A stretch of DNA of 64,000 nucleotides from Carallia brachiata (taxonomy: Eukaryota; Streptophyta; Magnoliopsida; Malpighiales; Rhizophoraceae), in the NCBI GenBank assembly GCA_021464245.1, contig JADCRB010000008.1:495590-559589 (forward strand). Direction: 5' to 3'. Position 1 is the stretch's first letter. Each line of letters starts with the position of its first letter. A model generated the notes under the pieces. It did no database searches. It was not told where the DNA came from and saw nothing but the letters and a program-made list of their open reading frames with translations. Below are positions 11,390 through 31,315 of the stretch, in pieces. The translations under genes were made by a program, and so were the position numbers.

Positions 11390-12720
11390 AGAGGGAAATT
11401 AGCAAAGAAAGATTATAGGAATCGGCCGTCGTCAAAATCAGCGGAATCGCCCTCCCTCTGCATCCTCGATGAACCGAAGAGAGCCTCCCTGATCCCTTCC
11501 ATCGCCGAACTCCATGCCATTCCACCGACGAACTCTGCGCCGTTGGAGGCCAAGCAAGAGTCGCAATGTGGCCGAGGGAGAGAGAGGAAAAGGAGACGTT
11601 GGGACGGGCTTTTGAGGCGGAGAACGCGTTTATTTCTTGGCCAATTTGAACATGGAATGTCTCGTGTCACGGAATTCCTCTACTCATATGGATTCAAGAA
11701 TTCGTGTTGTGGTAACAGACATTTTGCTTCCCTCACGTTAGAGGGAATTCCTCGTGTTATAGGAATTTGTTAATTTACAAGAATGACCTTTAGTTTTTCT
11801 CCTGTGACGTGGATTTGTTAAAGCGCAAAAATTTGTGCCCGCTCTATGCCTTTTGGATAAATATAGGTGGATAGGGAAAAAGTTGACAGATAGATAAAAG
11901 ACGAGAAAATTTATTTGTATAATTAATTAATTTATATGTATAATAAGATGTTAAATTATTGTCATAAAATTTAAAAATATTTTTTTAATTTATATTTTTA
12001 TTGTAAAAATTAAACAGTATGTTACCTAAATAAATTAATTTATTGTACAAAAAAAATTTCTTACTCTCTTTTCTTCTTTTTCCTGTCCACCTAGTGAGAT
12101 CTATACCTTTTTTGTTGTTTTTTTTTTTTGTTCAATCCCCGTTTTATATCTGAGAGTGCCGTTATCTTACCTAATGTCAATCGGGCTCGCTCTAGATCTT
12201 GAAGACTCCAATGCCTTCTTATCGTTCAGCCACCAAGATTACGCTAGGGTTGAAAAAAAAAATTTAATAAAGAACTATAAAAAAAAATTGTTGAAGATCC
12301 GTAAAAAAAAGAAATAATAATGAAAACAAAATTGGAACAAAATTAAAGGATTATCGCTGCAGATAATATAGCTACACAAACTACACGTCTGCAAGTAAAT
12401 AATAATTACTCAGAAGCGCTTTAAAATGAGCCAAATCTTTGGACTCCTTGATAATGAGCCTCTGTTGATTGCAATAATAACAACACTAGAAAGAAGAAAG
12501 AACTGAGAAAAAGAGCACATTGAGAAGAATTTATGGCTGTTGACGAGCCGTAGAGGAACCATACAAAAAGCCATGGAGGTGAGACAGAGGAAATCACCAT
12601 GGCGTGATAGAGAATAAGCGAAATTGGGGGAAGGTGAATTGGAGAGAGATTGAGAGTTGCGGCTTTGATTTGATTGGAATACTGGAGAGAAGTGACGGAA
12701 TGATTTACATTATGCATTTT
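11390..12720. other. possible minus-strand first exon, then AT-rich DNA
   Basis: An ATG on the minus strand at 11,502 opens MEGIREALFGSSRMQREGDS, followed by about ten more codons to a stop near 11,413. The context looks like a gene start: it is GC-richer than the flanks and the DNA upstream (to about 11.77 kb) is promoter-like. It might be the original 5' exon of the unnamed modules at 8.8-10.1 kb. No donor was identified, so this is weak. From 11.8 to 12.35 kb I see only AT-rich DNA. At 12,195-12,250 a short segment repeats 10,310-10,360 (CCACCAAGATTACGCTAGGG). The 98-codon minus frame at 12,421-12,717 is hydrophobic but unsupported. Confidence 0.25.
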
Positions 12721-13087
12721 AATAATAGTTCAATTAATTAAATTCAAAATAACAGAATCCACTAAGATTAATTCATAGCACATGACCGTTGCATTGTTTA
12801 AGTCCATCAACTTAAATAAAATGAAATAAATACGAAAAAATATTTGGGGCTTGAGTAAGATTTGAACTTTTGACCCCACAGAAAAACTTATAAAACTATG
12901 TTGGAAACCCTCAATCAGTTATTGTTCTTATTAGTTGTACTAATTGTTGGGCAAGTCGTACAACACCGGCCCAAATATCGATCAAAGCCTCACTAACCAA
13001 CCGGATTTTACACATAAGAATGAAGAATTGAACGTGTGCCAGGACCAAGAGAGCAGATGATGGAAGATTAGAAATTACAGAAAATGG

Positions 13088-16000
13088 TCAACCCTTCAGC
13101 AGAGTTTCAACGGTTTCAAAGAACAGTGGTGCCATCTCTGGGTTTGGAGTTTTGATCGCACACTTGACCCCTGGGGTTCCGACCACCGTGGTAAGTTCAA
13201 TTAAGAAGGGAATTCCTCGAGGCATTTTAGCAGAGAAATAGAACACATCTTGGTTTGCATGCTTTCGCTTTGCAATAAAGAACATATTAGAGGCAGCGAA
13301 CAGGTCCAGAGTAGCTTCTACGCCATTCACAACAATGCCCGGGAAGTCCTTGGAGACCTCATTTGAATCAGGAAGAGACCTCCATGTCTGCAATTGGAAT
13401 AAATGATTGCAAGAAATAAGTTTTTGATGGCAACCAGTCAGTCAAGTACCACTATCTAAATGTTATCTTGTTAATACTAGTAGCGAACTCCGAATCTTTT
13501 TCCCCGCATGGAGGCCACAGACTAAGTTTCCAATTTGCTCTTACGAACCATATATCACAGGACGTTTTTAAGTACAGAATTCAGATACTTAACCAAGCTA
13601 TTGAACTTCTAGGAATGTTTTCTACATGCACACACATAAATTACTAGGTCCCTGTTACAAGTCAGAATCATGGCCATTTTCTTCTCCATCATCTCCTACA
13701 CCGGTGAGTTCATGAGAGAACAAGTTATCTTTACTTTTTGGAAGAGATTGGTATGCAGCAAATGCCATTTTATTAGTATCACGGCAAACCATGAAGCAAG
13801 AATACATAAACGCTATCATTTACCTCAAGAAAGCTTCCACGTTCCATCCTCCCATCCTCGGTGAAGAATACATGCAATGAGATTTTGTCACTGTAATACC
13901 ACACTGGCTGTTGATTATTCTTCACGGCAACTTGCAAAAGTGAGCTTGGAGGACCGCCAGACATGTTTTGGAACAATATCATAGGCAGCAGTGTTGATGC
14001 AGATGTCCCTGGTTGCAATTCTGGTACCTTGTAGACAAAAAGATACATTTATGACTAACAGTAGAAACGAAAAATAAATGGCATCCAAAAGAGGGTTAAA
14101 AAGAGAAACACAAGTACCTGAAGAGGCCCAGCAGCTGCAAGACCAAACGTATTCTTGTTAAACTGAATCATGAACCCATCAAGGGGAATCTGTGAGCCGT
14201 TCTCAAATAATAAGCTGTAAAAGATTTGACCATCTCTTCGTACTAGCTGGGCACTGATCTGTAAACCTTGACCAGTCGAAGCTGGCAGTAAAACAGGCAA
14301 TGGAGGCCTGCAATCAGGTAAAAGTACTTCGTCATTTATAAGCATGCAGTTGAGAGATGCAAATTATGCAAGGTCATTATGCGATGAACCTACTACAGAG
14401 AAAAATTACAGGCTTTGCAAATTTATACTACGGTGAAATGACTATATGAGTCCCAAAAGTTCCCCCAAACACCAGTAAGACAGATCACAAGTCATTGTGC
14501 TCACCCAGCGGGATTAGATGGCTGATCAACAGGGACAATAGCACTATTATCCAGGCCAATCAGATCACCAAGTAAGTCTGGAGCTGGAGCAGCAGGTGCA
14601 GGTGCAGGTGCAGGTGCAGCTGGTGCAGGGACTTGTTGCCTTGCTCCAGTGTATGGAACATCACTTGAACTAGCAGGTGGTGATGTGCCACCGTCAGCAG
14701 GATGAGCAGATGATTCGGAATAACCTGTTTCACTTCCATCAGGATATTCATCTTCTTCAGCCCTCTGAGCTGTAGTCTTCACCCGGGTTACAAATGCTTC
14801 AGGGGGCTTGTGATACACAGAGGACAGTGTGGCAATGTTAGCAAGAAGCTCATCAAGGAGTGATGAATCGAGTTGGTTTGAATCATCACTAATCACAGGC
14901 TTCTCAGCTAACACAACATCCTTAGCCGCCTGAGAATATACAGGCACATCAGACATAAAACTCCAAGAAGACAGCCATCTCAATTATTCTAGATATATGC
15001 AGCTATGAACACATGCACTGGACGCTTCAACTATATAAATTGACACTGGCATCATTTATAACAGAGCCCAACCTCAGGATCAGTTGACAGCAGCCGCCAA
15101 TATATGTATGCACGATCCCGTAAGTCTGGATTATCAGTTTCCACAGTTGCATTGTTCAAAACAACCTGTATCAGAGAAGTTGCATGGTGAGAATTGATCT
15201 AGAAACATAGAGTGTCACTGAGGTGACATTTGAAGATCAAAATATAGCAAAATGATACCAATATTTGCAATATAAATCCTTAGAGAAAAGAAAAAGTAAT
15301 GCAACTAAACGAATGCTGTTGTTCCCAGCTGATCTTGGGGACCCCAACACCTAGCAACCATGTCTGAACCATGACAATAGTTACTTTCATGGTGAGGGTA
15401 AATTTCACAGTATTTCATCTTCATTTCATAAAACCCATAAATTAGAGAAATAAATCATTTTCTTTGGCCTTCATAAAACCCATAAATTAGAGAAATAAAT
15501 CAGTTTCTTTGGCCCTGAGGAAGGTAGACTTTCCTTCCCATTTCCCCCTCATTTTGCAATAAAGTTGGATTATCATACTTGATTTGCAATAAAGTTAGAT
15601 TATTATACTTGATTTGCAATAGAGTTGGATTATTATACTGCTGGAAAAAAGTAATTTCTCCAAAGCTAGATGGCCTCCTCTCACAAAATGGCCTGAATTT
15701 GACACACATACAGCTGTATCCCCAGAAACCACCTTGCCATCAAGCTTTAGTGTGTCATATGTTGCAGTGGTAGCACCATTCTCAAAGAACTTGAGTGTAG
15801 GTAGAAAAGCAAAACCTGAATCATCTGCTGAGGACCTTCAGTTGGCTTCTTTAGAAATAGTTTGACCGTTGCAGTCAGCAATTGCAATTGAACCAGTGGG
15901 GGCTCCTCAGGGAAACTTTCCAAGAAGCTTTCCAGGAGTTCATCAGCATTGTCGATTCTTTCCGCATATTCACCAATAATCCAGATCATTGAAGCCTTAA

Positions 16001-19000
16001 TGAGGTGTAAAAAGGGCAAGAGGTAGAAATTTATGAGTTCCAAATCACATTAGAATACGAAAAAGCTTTAATATGTAAACCAATAAAGTACCTTAGCTTC
16101 TGGCTCATCTAAAGTGTCCAAACTCTCACAAAGAGTTGCAATGATTGATTCGTAGCTGCAGTGAGAAACGACAAAAAGCTTTATTTAGATGGGAGAAATT
16201 CAGAATTTTTAACTTATGTTATGAAGATCATGAAAATCTAACTTACGTGTTAGGGTATCTTCTAAAGATATCTTTGATGACTATAATAGCCTCTTGAACC
16301 ACATAGTTTACTTTAATTTTAATGAGCTCAAGCAGAACGCTGATGCACCGCTCAGCAGCTCTCTCTAACTTGATGGCACAGCGGCCAATTGCACGGACAG
16401 CCTTTCTGACAAAATCTACATCAACTTCTGTAGCATATTCTTTGAACTCCAGCAGAACCTGCAAAAGTCCAGACCAGAAAAAGATGTTCAATGCACGTTA
16501 AGCCATAATTTCAGACTGATGAAAAAGGTCCAAAATTGCATATACACTGTTCTTTCTTGTCCAAACAGGGGTGCGTGTACCTGGTCTATGTTTCGGTCTG
16601 AGGCAAGCTTTATCATGATTTCTAGCTTCTCCAGTTTCACATAGATCGGATCATTATACTTGCAGAAAAATACCTGAAAAAAAAAAAAGATAAGATATTT
16701 TATAAGCATGCCCTTTCTTACTAAAATACAACTGGTGTTCGTCTACTCATTAGCATATCAAAAGGGACTATTGTGTCGCCTGATGCAATCTGAGCTTCCA
16801 ACAATTAGAGAGCAGGGTTTACTAATAACATCAACTGTCATCCAGAAGTTCTGGAGGTCCACACTACGTTTCAATGTCTTTAACCCACGTGGAATAATGT
16901 TTGGTTCACTGTCATTTTTAACATATTTTCTTCCATTGCAAGTATAGTAGGCAGGCACATGTATATTTACCTTAATTTCATGGGCAAGGATTGTAGGTCG
17001 TCTTTGTACAATTAAGTTAATGTTCCGCAATGCAACATATTGAATCTCAGGTTCTGCAGATAGTAAGGTTACAAGGGGAGGGGCCATCTTCTTGCAAAGA
17101 TTTCGAACCACATCAGTGCTTGTGATAAGTTCCATTTGTTGGAGAATCATCTAGAAGGAGAAAAACAAAAATAGCAAGTCCAGAAAATTAAATAAATATT
17201 GACGAGTTGATGATTGTTAAAACATAACAATGACAGAAGCACCAATAGAACAAACACCGAACCTTTACAGCTGAAAGTACAACCGCACAATTAGCATGTT
17301 GTAACCGAGGAGTAACTCGTTCCACTATATTTTCAGCCTCGCGAGCATCAGCTGCCTTGTATCTAGAAAGAGCGTCCAATATAAAGACTTGGCCCCACCT
17401 GACAACAGTTTATAGCCAAATAAGTTTACTAAACTCAATGGTTGTGCAATCAAGCGACTTATGAAAGATAAATGAAGGCCAGAGAAAAAGGAAAAAGTTC
17501 CCCTGTTAATAGAGGGGTAAAACAGCATGCTGTCATTCAACTATCTTATCAGTGATATTTTACCAAAAAATTCTATGCAGCTAATAGCACAAGAGAAGTA
17601 GACAGGTGACAGTAAACAAATTAAGTATAACTTGCAACACAAGGACTAGAAAGATTCAAAAAGAATCGGACATGCATGTCTTCTCAATCCAACATGCTCA
17701 ATATCACAAATTATAAGGAATAAATTCCAACAATAGAGAATAAGAACTGAAGTTGGAAACAGAGGCATAAAATAATAGGCAGGCCCATGCACAATGATAG
17801 ATATTTTAGTTCCATATATGTTATTAGATTTTGTGAATCTGCTAGGGATTACCCTATTCTACATTGCTTTGCAGTTTAGCTGTGCAACAAGTTCAAAACA
17901 TTAAAGTGTGCTACATCAATTTAATTCAATTAGAGCAGAATTAGAACCATCAACAAGCAGAAATCATATTTGTTAAATCGTCAATCTCTAAATGGTACTT
18001 TGTCAATCCAATCTAATTACAGCAAGTTTGAACCACAATAACAAAATATGAGCTTAGCCTAAATCTTCAATGTCTACAGGTTAAAAAATTTAAACAGTGC
18101 GCAAACAAAGCACAGTAAAAACTTTGAAATGCTCAAGCAGAGAAAAAAGCTAGAAAATAAATAAAATGAAAGAAAGGTATGGTTAATGTACTCTGTGCAC
18201 TCGTTTAGAGCTGTAAGCAGTTTTGAGAGTGTGTGACTGGTGATCTCAAAGATGGGCCTGCTACTATTGTCTTGAATTTCTGCGAGAGCTGCAACAGCAT
18301 TGGCGACAACCATAGGATTATTGTCGGAAAGCAAATCCCTGAGCGATTCCAGAAAACCCCTATCCTCAACTAACTCAGCATTTATGTCATAGAGTTTTGC
18401 AACACAAATGGCTGCAGTCTTGCGAACATAAGGATCATCATCCTGTTAAAATATCATACAAAATACTAAATTAGATAGTTACATGGAGGAAATTTGCAGT
18501 TTTTCTCAGAACACAGAGAAATGGCTGCACGAAATTAACAACTCAATTCTTACAGAAATGCACAAATTGAAATTTTACCAACTCTTGGAACCCACCTTAA
18601 GACACCTCTGAAGGGGATCACATAGATACTCAGTAATTTTATCCACACGAATGCACCCCATTGTCCGCACAGCCAGAGCTCGAATCAAAGGATTTGGGTC
18701 TTGTGAATCCTAATTCAAAAACAAAAAGCATCTTATAAATCCTTACTCAAAAAGAAGAAAGTGTCTTGTGAATCCTGGGTTGATGGAACTGAAATACGAG
18801 CACTTGTAGGTGCATAGAACTAGTGTAACAAGCATGAAGACATAACAGAAACAACTAAAAGCAAAACAAAAGGATAATTTTTAGTTCAAAATTTATTTTG
18901 GTATGCTAAAATTAAATCCTACACATTCTTTACAACTGGCATAGGCCAAGCGGTTGGCTAAAGGGCCCATATTTAGAAACTCTTTTCCACTCAACATTGT

Positions 19001-20755
19001 TGATTAAGTGTACAAAAGATTTGGAGTGGAATATAATTTTGCTGAAATAATAATGCTCGATAAGAAAAAAATGCGAGTCAAGCAGTATAGTAGCCTAACC
19101 CAGAAATACCATAAAATCAAAGTAATTTTGGGGCACATTAACTTTGCTCCGCTTCTGACCTCATGAATATACAAGTACAAGTAAAAATATATCACTCACG
19201 TATCATTTCAGATTTTCACATGCAGAAAAACATGACTACAAAATTTCATGAAAGTCTGGGCAAGAGAAAATAACACATCAACTGTGTTGAAAGCAGCAAC
19301 AAAAATGATAAGACAATATTTTATGTGACAGAGGAAACAAACCAATGAAGTACTTACCTTCACAAATGTGTTAACTGCAAGTATTGCTAGATCAGGCTGA
19401 CTTTTCGCATAATTAATGAGATATAAATACACAAGCTTTTTGAGCTCCAAATTTTCTGTTTGCATGCAATTGACGACATCTGCAAACAGCGATGACACAT
19501 CCTTTCCAACTGTCATAGCAGCAATCACTTTTTTAACAGCATCTTTCCGCTTATCCTACATAAGAAGATATACAAGAAAAACAGTTTCACACAAATTTCT
19601 GAACATTTATTCAGTAATAAATTGGAAAACTAATTGCATTAGCACGCTATTGAATAAGCAGAACAGGTAGAAACTTGAAATCTTACATAACATAATCTAT
19701 GAAGATATGCTTCACCTTATGGGCAGATTCCATTCCAAACATTATAATTATATACAAGATTTTTTAGCAACAATGAAGAAATAATCATACGTGTCTACTT
19801 GGAAAAGCGGGAAAAAAAAATTCCCATTTCCATGGTAGTACGGCAACTAGTACATCTATGATCTTATTCCTTGCAAAATAAAAAAAAAAAAAAAAAAAGT
19901 AAACCAAAACAGAGTCACAGCTTATCCGGCATTGAAGAGATTCAATTCTAAAACCACATCATTACATTATGGCAGTCACTTGCCATCATGTGGGTATAAA
20001 CTATGAGATACCTTGAGAACTAAAGATCCTCTCTACATCGCACGACAACAAGCTCATGTAACTCAGCTCCTAAAGCTTCTTAAATACATCCTAACTGAAA
20101 AAACTGGCACTTGGTCTCAACGACCAAGCAACAGAAAAGCACATCATGAAACAGCTATGATTAAACAAAGATTACGTTTTCTTCGGTGCATCATCTGAAG
20201 ACGGTTAATACACAACAATACAGCGATTCCAAAGCTCACAATGAACCAGCAAGTGTCGGAGACAAAATTTCAAATCCAAAGGCATTTGATCCAGAACTTC
20301 AGTCATGTTACTTAGGAACGACAATTGTCATTTTACGAAAGGCCAAATCAATATGTCAAAGCTCACTGATTAGTTTTCTCCAATATTTAACGCTTTAACA
20401 GCGACCAAACCGGATTGACTACTGCTCAATCCCTTCATTCAAACCACCAGAATTCGACTAAACCAAAGGTTTCAAGAATTACGACAAATCATTGTCCGAA
20501 AAACCTTACAAACAAGCGGATCTGCCGCGAAACATCGGCAGTCGGCCATGGAAACACAACTAAAACAATAGACTGAAATTAAGTTCCTAATCACCGTAGA
20601 TCGGAGATCAAAACGCTTTAAGCATCCGCTAATTAGCAAATATAGAAAAAGAACGAGCAAAAGGAGACCTTGTACTGAGAATTGAGCTCTTCTTTCAATT
20701 CGGGGATTTCGCCCTTCTTGGTAGTGGAGAAGTACTTTGAATCATGGCCGCTCAT
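13088..20755 (-). CDS. beta-adaptin-like protein (AP-1/AP-2 complex subunit beta)
   Basis: Large beta subunit of the clathrin adaptor complexes. In plants one beta type serves both AP-1 (trans-Golgi) and AP-2 (plasma membrane). The 15 minus-strand exons are 20755-20669, 19555-19358, 18709-18596, 18442-18192, 17398-17263, 17150-16971, 16673-16581, 16458-16247, 16155-16092, 15995-15816, 15165-15073, 14929-14505, 14307-14118, 14027-13824 and 13387-13088. All junctions are GT-AG, and the frame is unbroken over 2,727 nt (908 residues; the Arabidopsis proteins are about 890). The N terminus is [16 protein letters not shown]. The helical adaptin trunk spans about residues 10-580. The hinge has an Ala/Pro run ([15 protein letters not shown]) and a clathrin-box-like [10 protein letters not shown] near 653. 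The C-terminal ear (about 675-908) ends in [11 protein letters not shown]. The long final introns and intact frame indicate a functional gene. Confidence 0.97.
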
Positions 20756-22677
20756 TGCTGGCTCTCCGGTAGTGGTGGAGGTGGCGGTGGCGGCGGGGGC
20801 GGATTCTTGGAAAGGCAAATGTCAACGACGGAGGCGAGACGGGAGAGCAGGGAGGCTCGAAATGATTTTCCGTTTTTCAAACAGCGACTTGACAAATCAA
20901 AGTTGTCAAGCTCCTGTTTTGAGAGACCCGAGCCCGATGCTGAGATCCGTTTCCGACCCGTTTGTTTTTCTTTTGCGCCTCCTAAATATTTTTATTTTTA
21001 ATTGGAAAAAATATAAAATTTAAATATCTCAATTAGTGTAAAGGCTTTCCGAGCCACTAAATTGATTAAAATTTAGGTATTTATTTTTGTAATCTCACGT
21101 TTAAATTTTAAAAAATAAATTATAAAATTTATAAAATTGAATAGAACTATACTCTTATCACATAAAATGACCAAAAACAAATTAGTGCAAAGAAAAAGTA
21201 AAAATAACCTAGAACCAAATTGCAGGAAAAAAATCCCTTAAGCAAACTATAAAAAAAAAAAAAAAAAAACTAGAAGTTGTAGTTTTGGGTACCACGTTTT
21301 AGTTTACAATAACCACGATAAAACTTTACTTTTAAATTTAATTTGAATCTTTCACTTTTTTTTTTTTTTGTTATTTCGAACTGTAACAAATATCTTATTA
21401 AATTTTTAAAGTACATGGTAACATGAAAAGTGGAGCGAATTGTATTTTTTTTGATCTGAAATCACCCAGTATCAAGTTTATTGGGTTGATTAATCTCAAC
21501 TGATTTGAGCAAGATTTCGAAAGGCTGTAAAAATATTTTAGTAAATATTTTCGGCTGTATTTTAGTATGTATTAATATAAAAGATATTTTTTCTCAAATT
21601 TTTTTTTTAGTCCATTACGGGCCTTACGGCTGGTAACCAAACGGTCCATTTTCTGGCCCAATATTGTATTGTCACGAAGGGCCCATGTGTTTGGGGCCGA
21701 CTGAGTTGAGGAGTCTTTTCATTTTTCTTTTTGCTTTCTTTTTTTTTTTTTTTTGGAGGGAGTTGAGGAGTCTACTTCTCTGCCTTGTCGGAGTTGCCGT
21801 GTTGGTTCTCTGCAACGGCAAATTTTTTTTTTTTTTACATTAAAAGTTCATTAGACCGTAAATTAAATGATGATAGTAGGTATCCTCATTTGCAAGAGTT
21901 TCATACCCCTAGTAAAGATTAAATTTGAAGATCTCCAAGACAAAAATTTTATTAGAACTCAATACCCTAGAATTAGAACTTAGCATGTCTGATATAAAAG
22001 TTTTATAAATACACAAGAATTCTGAAGATAAATTTTAACCACTAGGGATTCCGTAGTAAGGCTATTAAAAAAAGGTGTACGGATAGGCCTCGGAGGTTTG
22101 CTCTTTTATACTAATCTCCTTCGGCGCTCATGCAACTGCATGGTGTCCTTGCTGTCAGTTTGTACAAGCTGAAACATAAGCTCAAAGGCTGCCACCACGT
22201 AACCATCCATCGCATCCACACCTTATTGTGGCATTTGTCCTACTGCATGAGCGCCGGAGTACTGCAACAACACGTCATGCAAGTACAATCTGCAAGAGCG
22301 GCAAAACCCAAGACGATAAGAATGCTGAAAGCCACCACCAAATAATGCCTGCCAGCTCCATTCAAGCCAAGGAAAGTCCACAAAACCGAAAAAAAGCGAC
22401 TAAATTGCTGATCATATAATTGTTGAAAAGTTAAGAAATTCCCGTTAAGGTACAGATCACATGAAGTTTTGTCTATTTCCCTTGGTGTCTGAAATACGCG
22501 GCACGCCGCTGGTGCCTTTATCGCCCATGCACCTTAATTTGCGTGTTGGAAATTCTGAATACTTCCAACTACTACGACTCACACTCTTATTACTATATAA
22601 ACCCACTTACAATTTTTTTCAAATATTTTCATCAACAGCGCAATTAACTCTTCAGGAAATTATACGAGAAAAAGGCC
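20756..22677. other. intergenic region between divergent beta-adaptin and cystatin genes
   Basis: This holds the 5' flank of both genes. Next to the adaptin start is a GC-rich stretch (GGAGGTGGCGGTGGCGGCGG, 20,776-20,800) that belongs to its 5' leader. AT-rich DNA with poly-A/T runs (21,250, 21,360, 21,740, 21,825) fills the middle. The overlapping open frames at 22,130-22,420 have no recognisable product. Confidence 0.6.
22593..22600 (+). promoter_or_regulatory. TATA box of the cystatin gene
   Basis: CTATATAAACCC lies 78-85 bases upstream of the ATG at 22678. That is the right distance for a start site near 22,625 and a ~50-base leader. Confidence 0.65.
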
Positions 22678-23103
22678 ATGGCTAGTAGCAAGCCTCTGGT
22701 TGTATTTATTATGCTCTACTTGTCATTTATGGTAAGTGGACATAGAGGGATGGTGGGAGGGAGGACAGAGGTGAGGGATGTGAAGAGCAACGAGGAGGTG
22801 CAGGAGCTGGGGAGGTTCTCCGTTAAGGAGTTTAACAGGCAGCAGCAGCTACCCCACAACCAGCACGGCCACAACGGGGAGGTTAACCACGGTGGAGTAG
22901 TACCAGGAGAACTGGCTTTCTCGAAGGTCGTGGAGGCGCAGAAGCTGGTGGTTTCGGGGCTCAAATATTATCTCAAAATTGAAGCGACCACAGGGAGTGG
23001 AGAAACCTTGGTGTTTGATTCTGTGGTTGTGGTCAAGCCTTGGCTCCATTCCATGGTGCTGCTTCACTTTGCGCCTTCATTGGCATTAAGGGTCAGAAAA
23101 TAA
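22678..23103 (+). CDS. secreted cystatin (phytocystatin, Arabidopsis CYS2-like)
   Basis: Single-exon, 141-residue inhibitor of papain-type cysteine proteases. Residues 1-21 (MASSKPLVVFIMLYLSFMVS) form a signal peptide, so it should act in the secretory pathway or apoplast. The plant-specific LARFAV helix motif appears as LGRFSVKEFN, near residue 45. The first inhibitory loop reads KLVVSG where QxVxG is usual, so the Gln is Leu here. The second loop has Pro-Trp (KPWLHSM). A His/Asn/Gly-rich insert (HNQHGHNGEVNHGG) separates helix and loop. Overall spacing and the FDSVVVVKPWLHS block resemble Arabidopsis CYS2 as I remember it. A TATA box lies upstream, and AATAAA at 23,136-23,141 is a likely poly(A) signal. 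The Leu substitution may weaken inhibition; that is inference. Confidence 0.9.
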   Translation: MASSKPLVVFIMLYLSFMVSGHRGMVGGRTEVRDVKSNEEVQELGRFSVKEFNRQQQLPHNQHGHNGEVNHGGVVPGELAFSKVVEAQKLVVSGLKYYLKIEATTGSGETLVFDSVVVVKPWLHSMVLLHFAPSLALRVRK

Positions 23104-23926
23104 AACAAGGCTGGTAAATGACGCGAAATCCTGATAATAAATTCGGTTGGCCTTTATTTGTATCAATCCGTGACCAAGTTATTCTGACTACTGTTCTTGT
23201 ATGTCTCACATGCGTGTATGCCTCCAAATCTCTCTATGATCGATGAATAATAAACGAACAAAGGAATTTACAAAAAATGTTAGTTTTACATTATGTCCAT
23301 GGACATGTCCATACTCTAAGTTGGAAACAGATTAGGTTGACCATTAGTGCCCAAATTATCTTTTTAATTTTGTGAAGAGCAAACGCAGCAGCATAAAATC
23401 TGTAGGGATAGCATTGGGAGATAAAAGGAAGGTGTATTTCCTGTTAAACAAAAAAAAGTGAGAAGAAAATTGTCTCGGATTTCCTGAACTTTCTGGTCTC
23501 GGAGCATTGAACCCAGTAAGTATATAATTTAACTTCGATACACAGCCAAATCTGACCCGGGTGTACAAAAGAAAAAGGTAATCAGAAAGAGCATAACAAA
23601 ATCCTGTGTGAAAATGTGTGCTCACTGCCCTTGTTCCTCTTGATGCACATTTCCAAATGCCTTTCTTTCCACATAATTTTTGAACCGACCCTTTTGAGTC
23701 CTTATTGTTTCAAGGGATCAAGTACCTTCCACCACCCCCAAAAAAATGATATATGCTCTCCTTATTTTGCACATAAAATATGGGGTCCGACCCATCTTTC
23801 TTCAAATCAATGGAAAGAAAGGAAAAAGACACCAAATGGAAGAAGAGAATAGGAGAGGAGATACAAAAACTCACAACCTAGGACATTTTCGGTTTCCCCG
23901 CCTTAAAAGCCTACAAGATTCTGTCA
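23104..23926. other. short spacer between convergent cystatin and SEC23 3' ends
   Basis: It contains the two 3' untranslated regions (AATAAA near 23,136 and AATAATAAA near 23,246 on the plus strand). No coding sequence or repeat was recognised. Confidence 0.6.

Positions 23927-31315
<7,389 letters not shown>

Noticed and set aside
12421..12717. Hydrophobic 98-codon minus-strand frame
   Set aside because: No homologue recognised, rich in Leu/Ser from T-rich DNA, and in a region full of degenerate repeats.
22130..22419. Two overlapping plus frames upstream of the cystatin
   Set aside because: Cys/His/Lys-rich but without any domain; no splice sites connect them to the cystatin exon.
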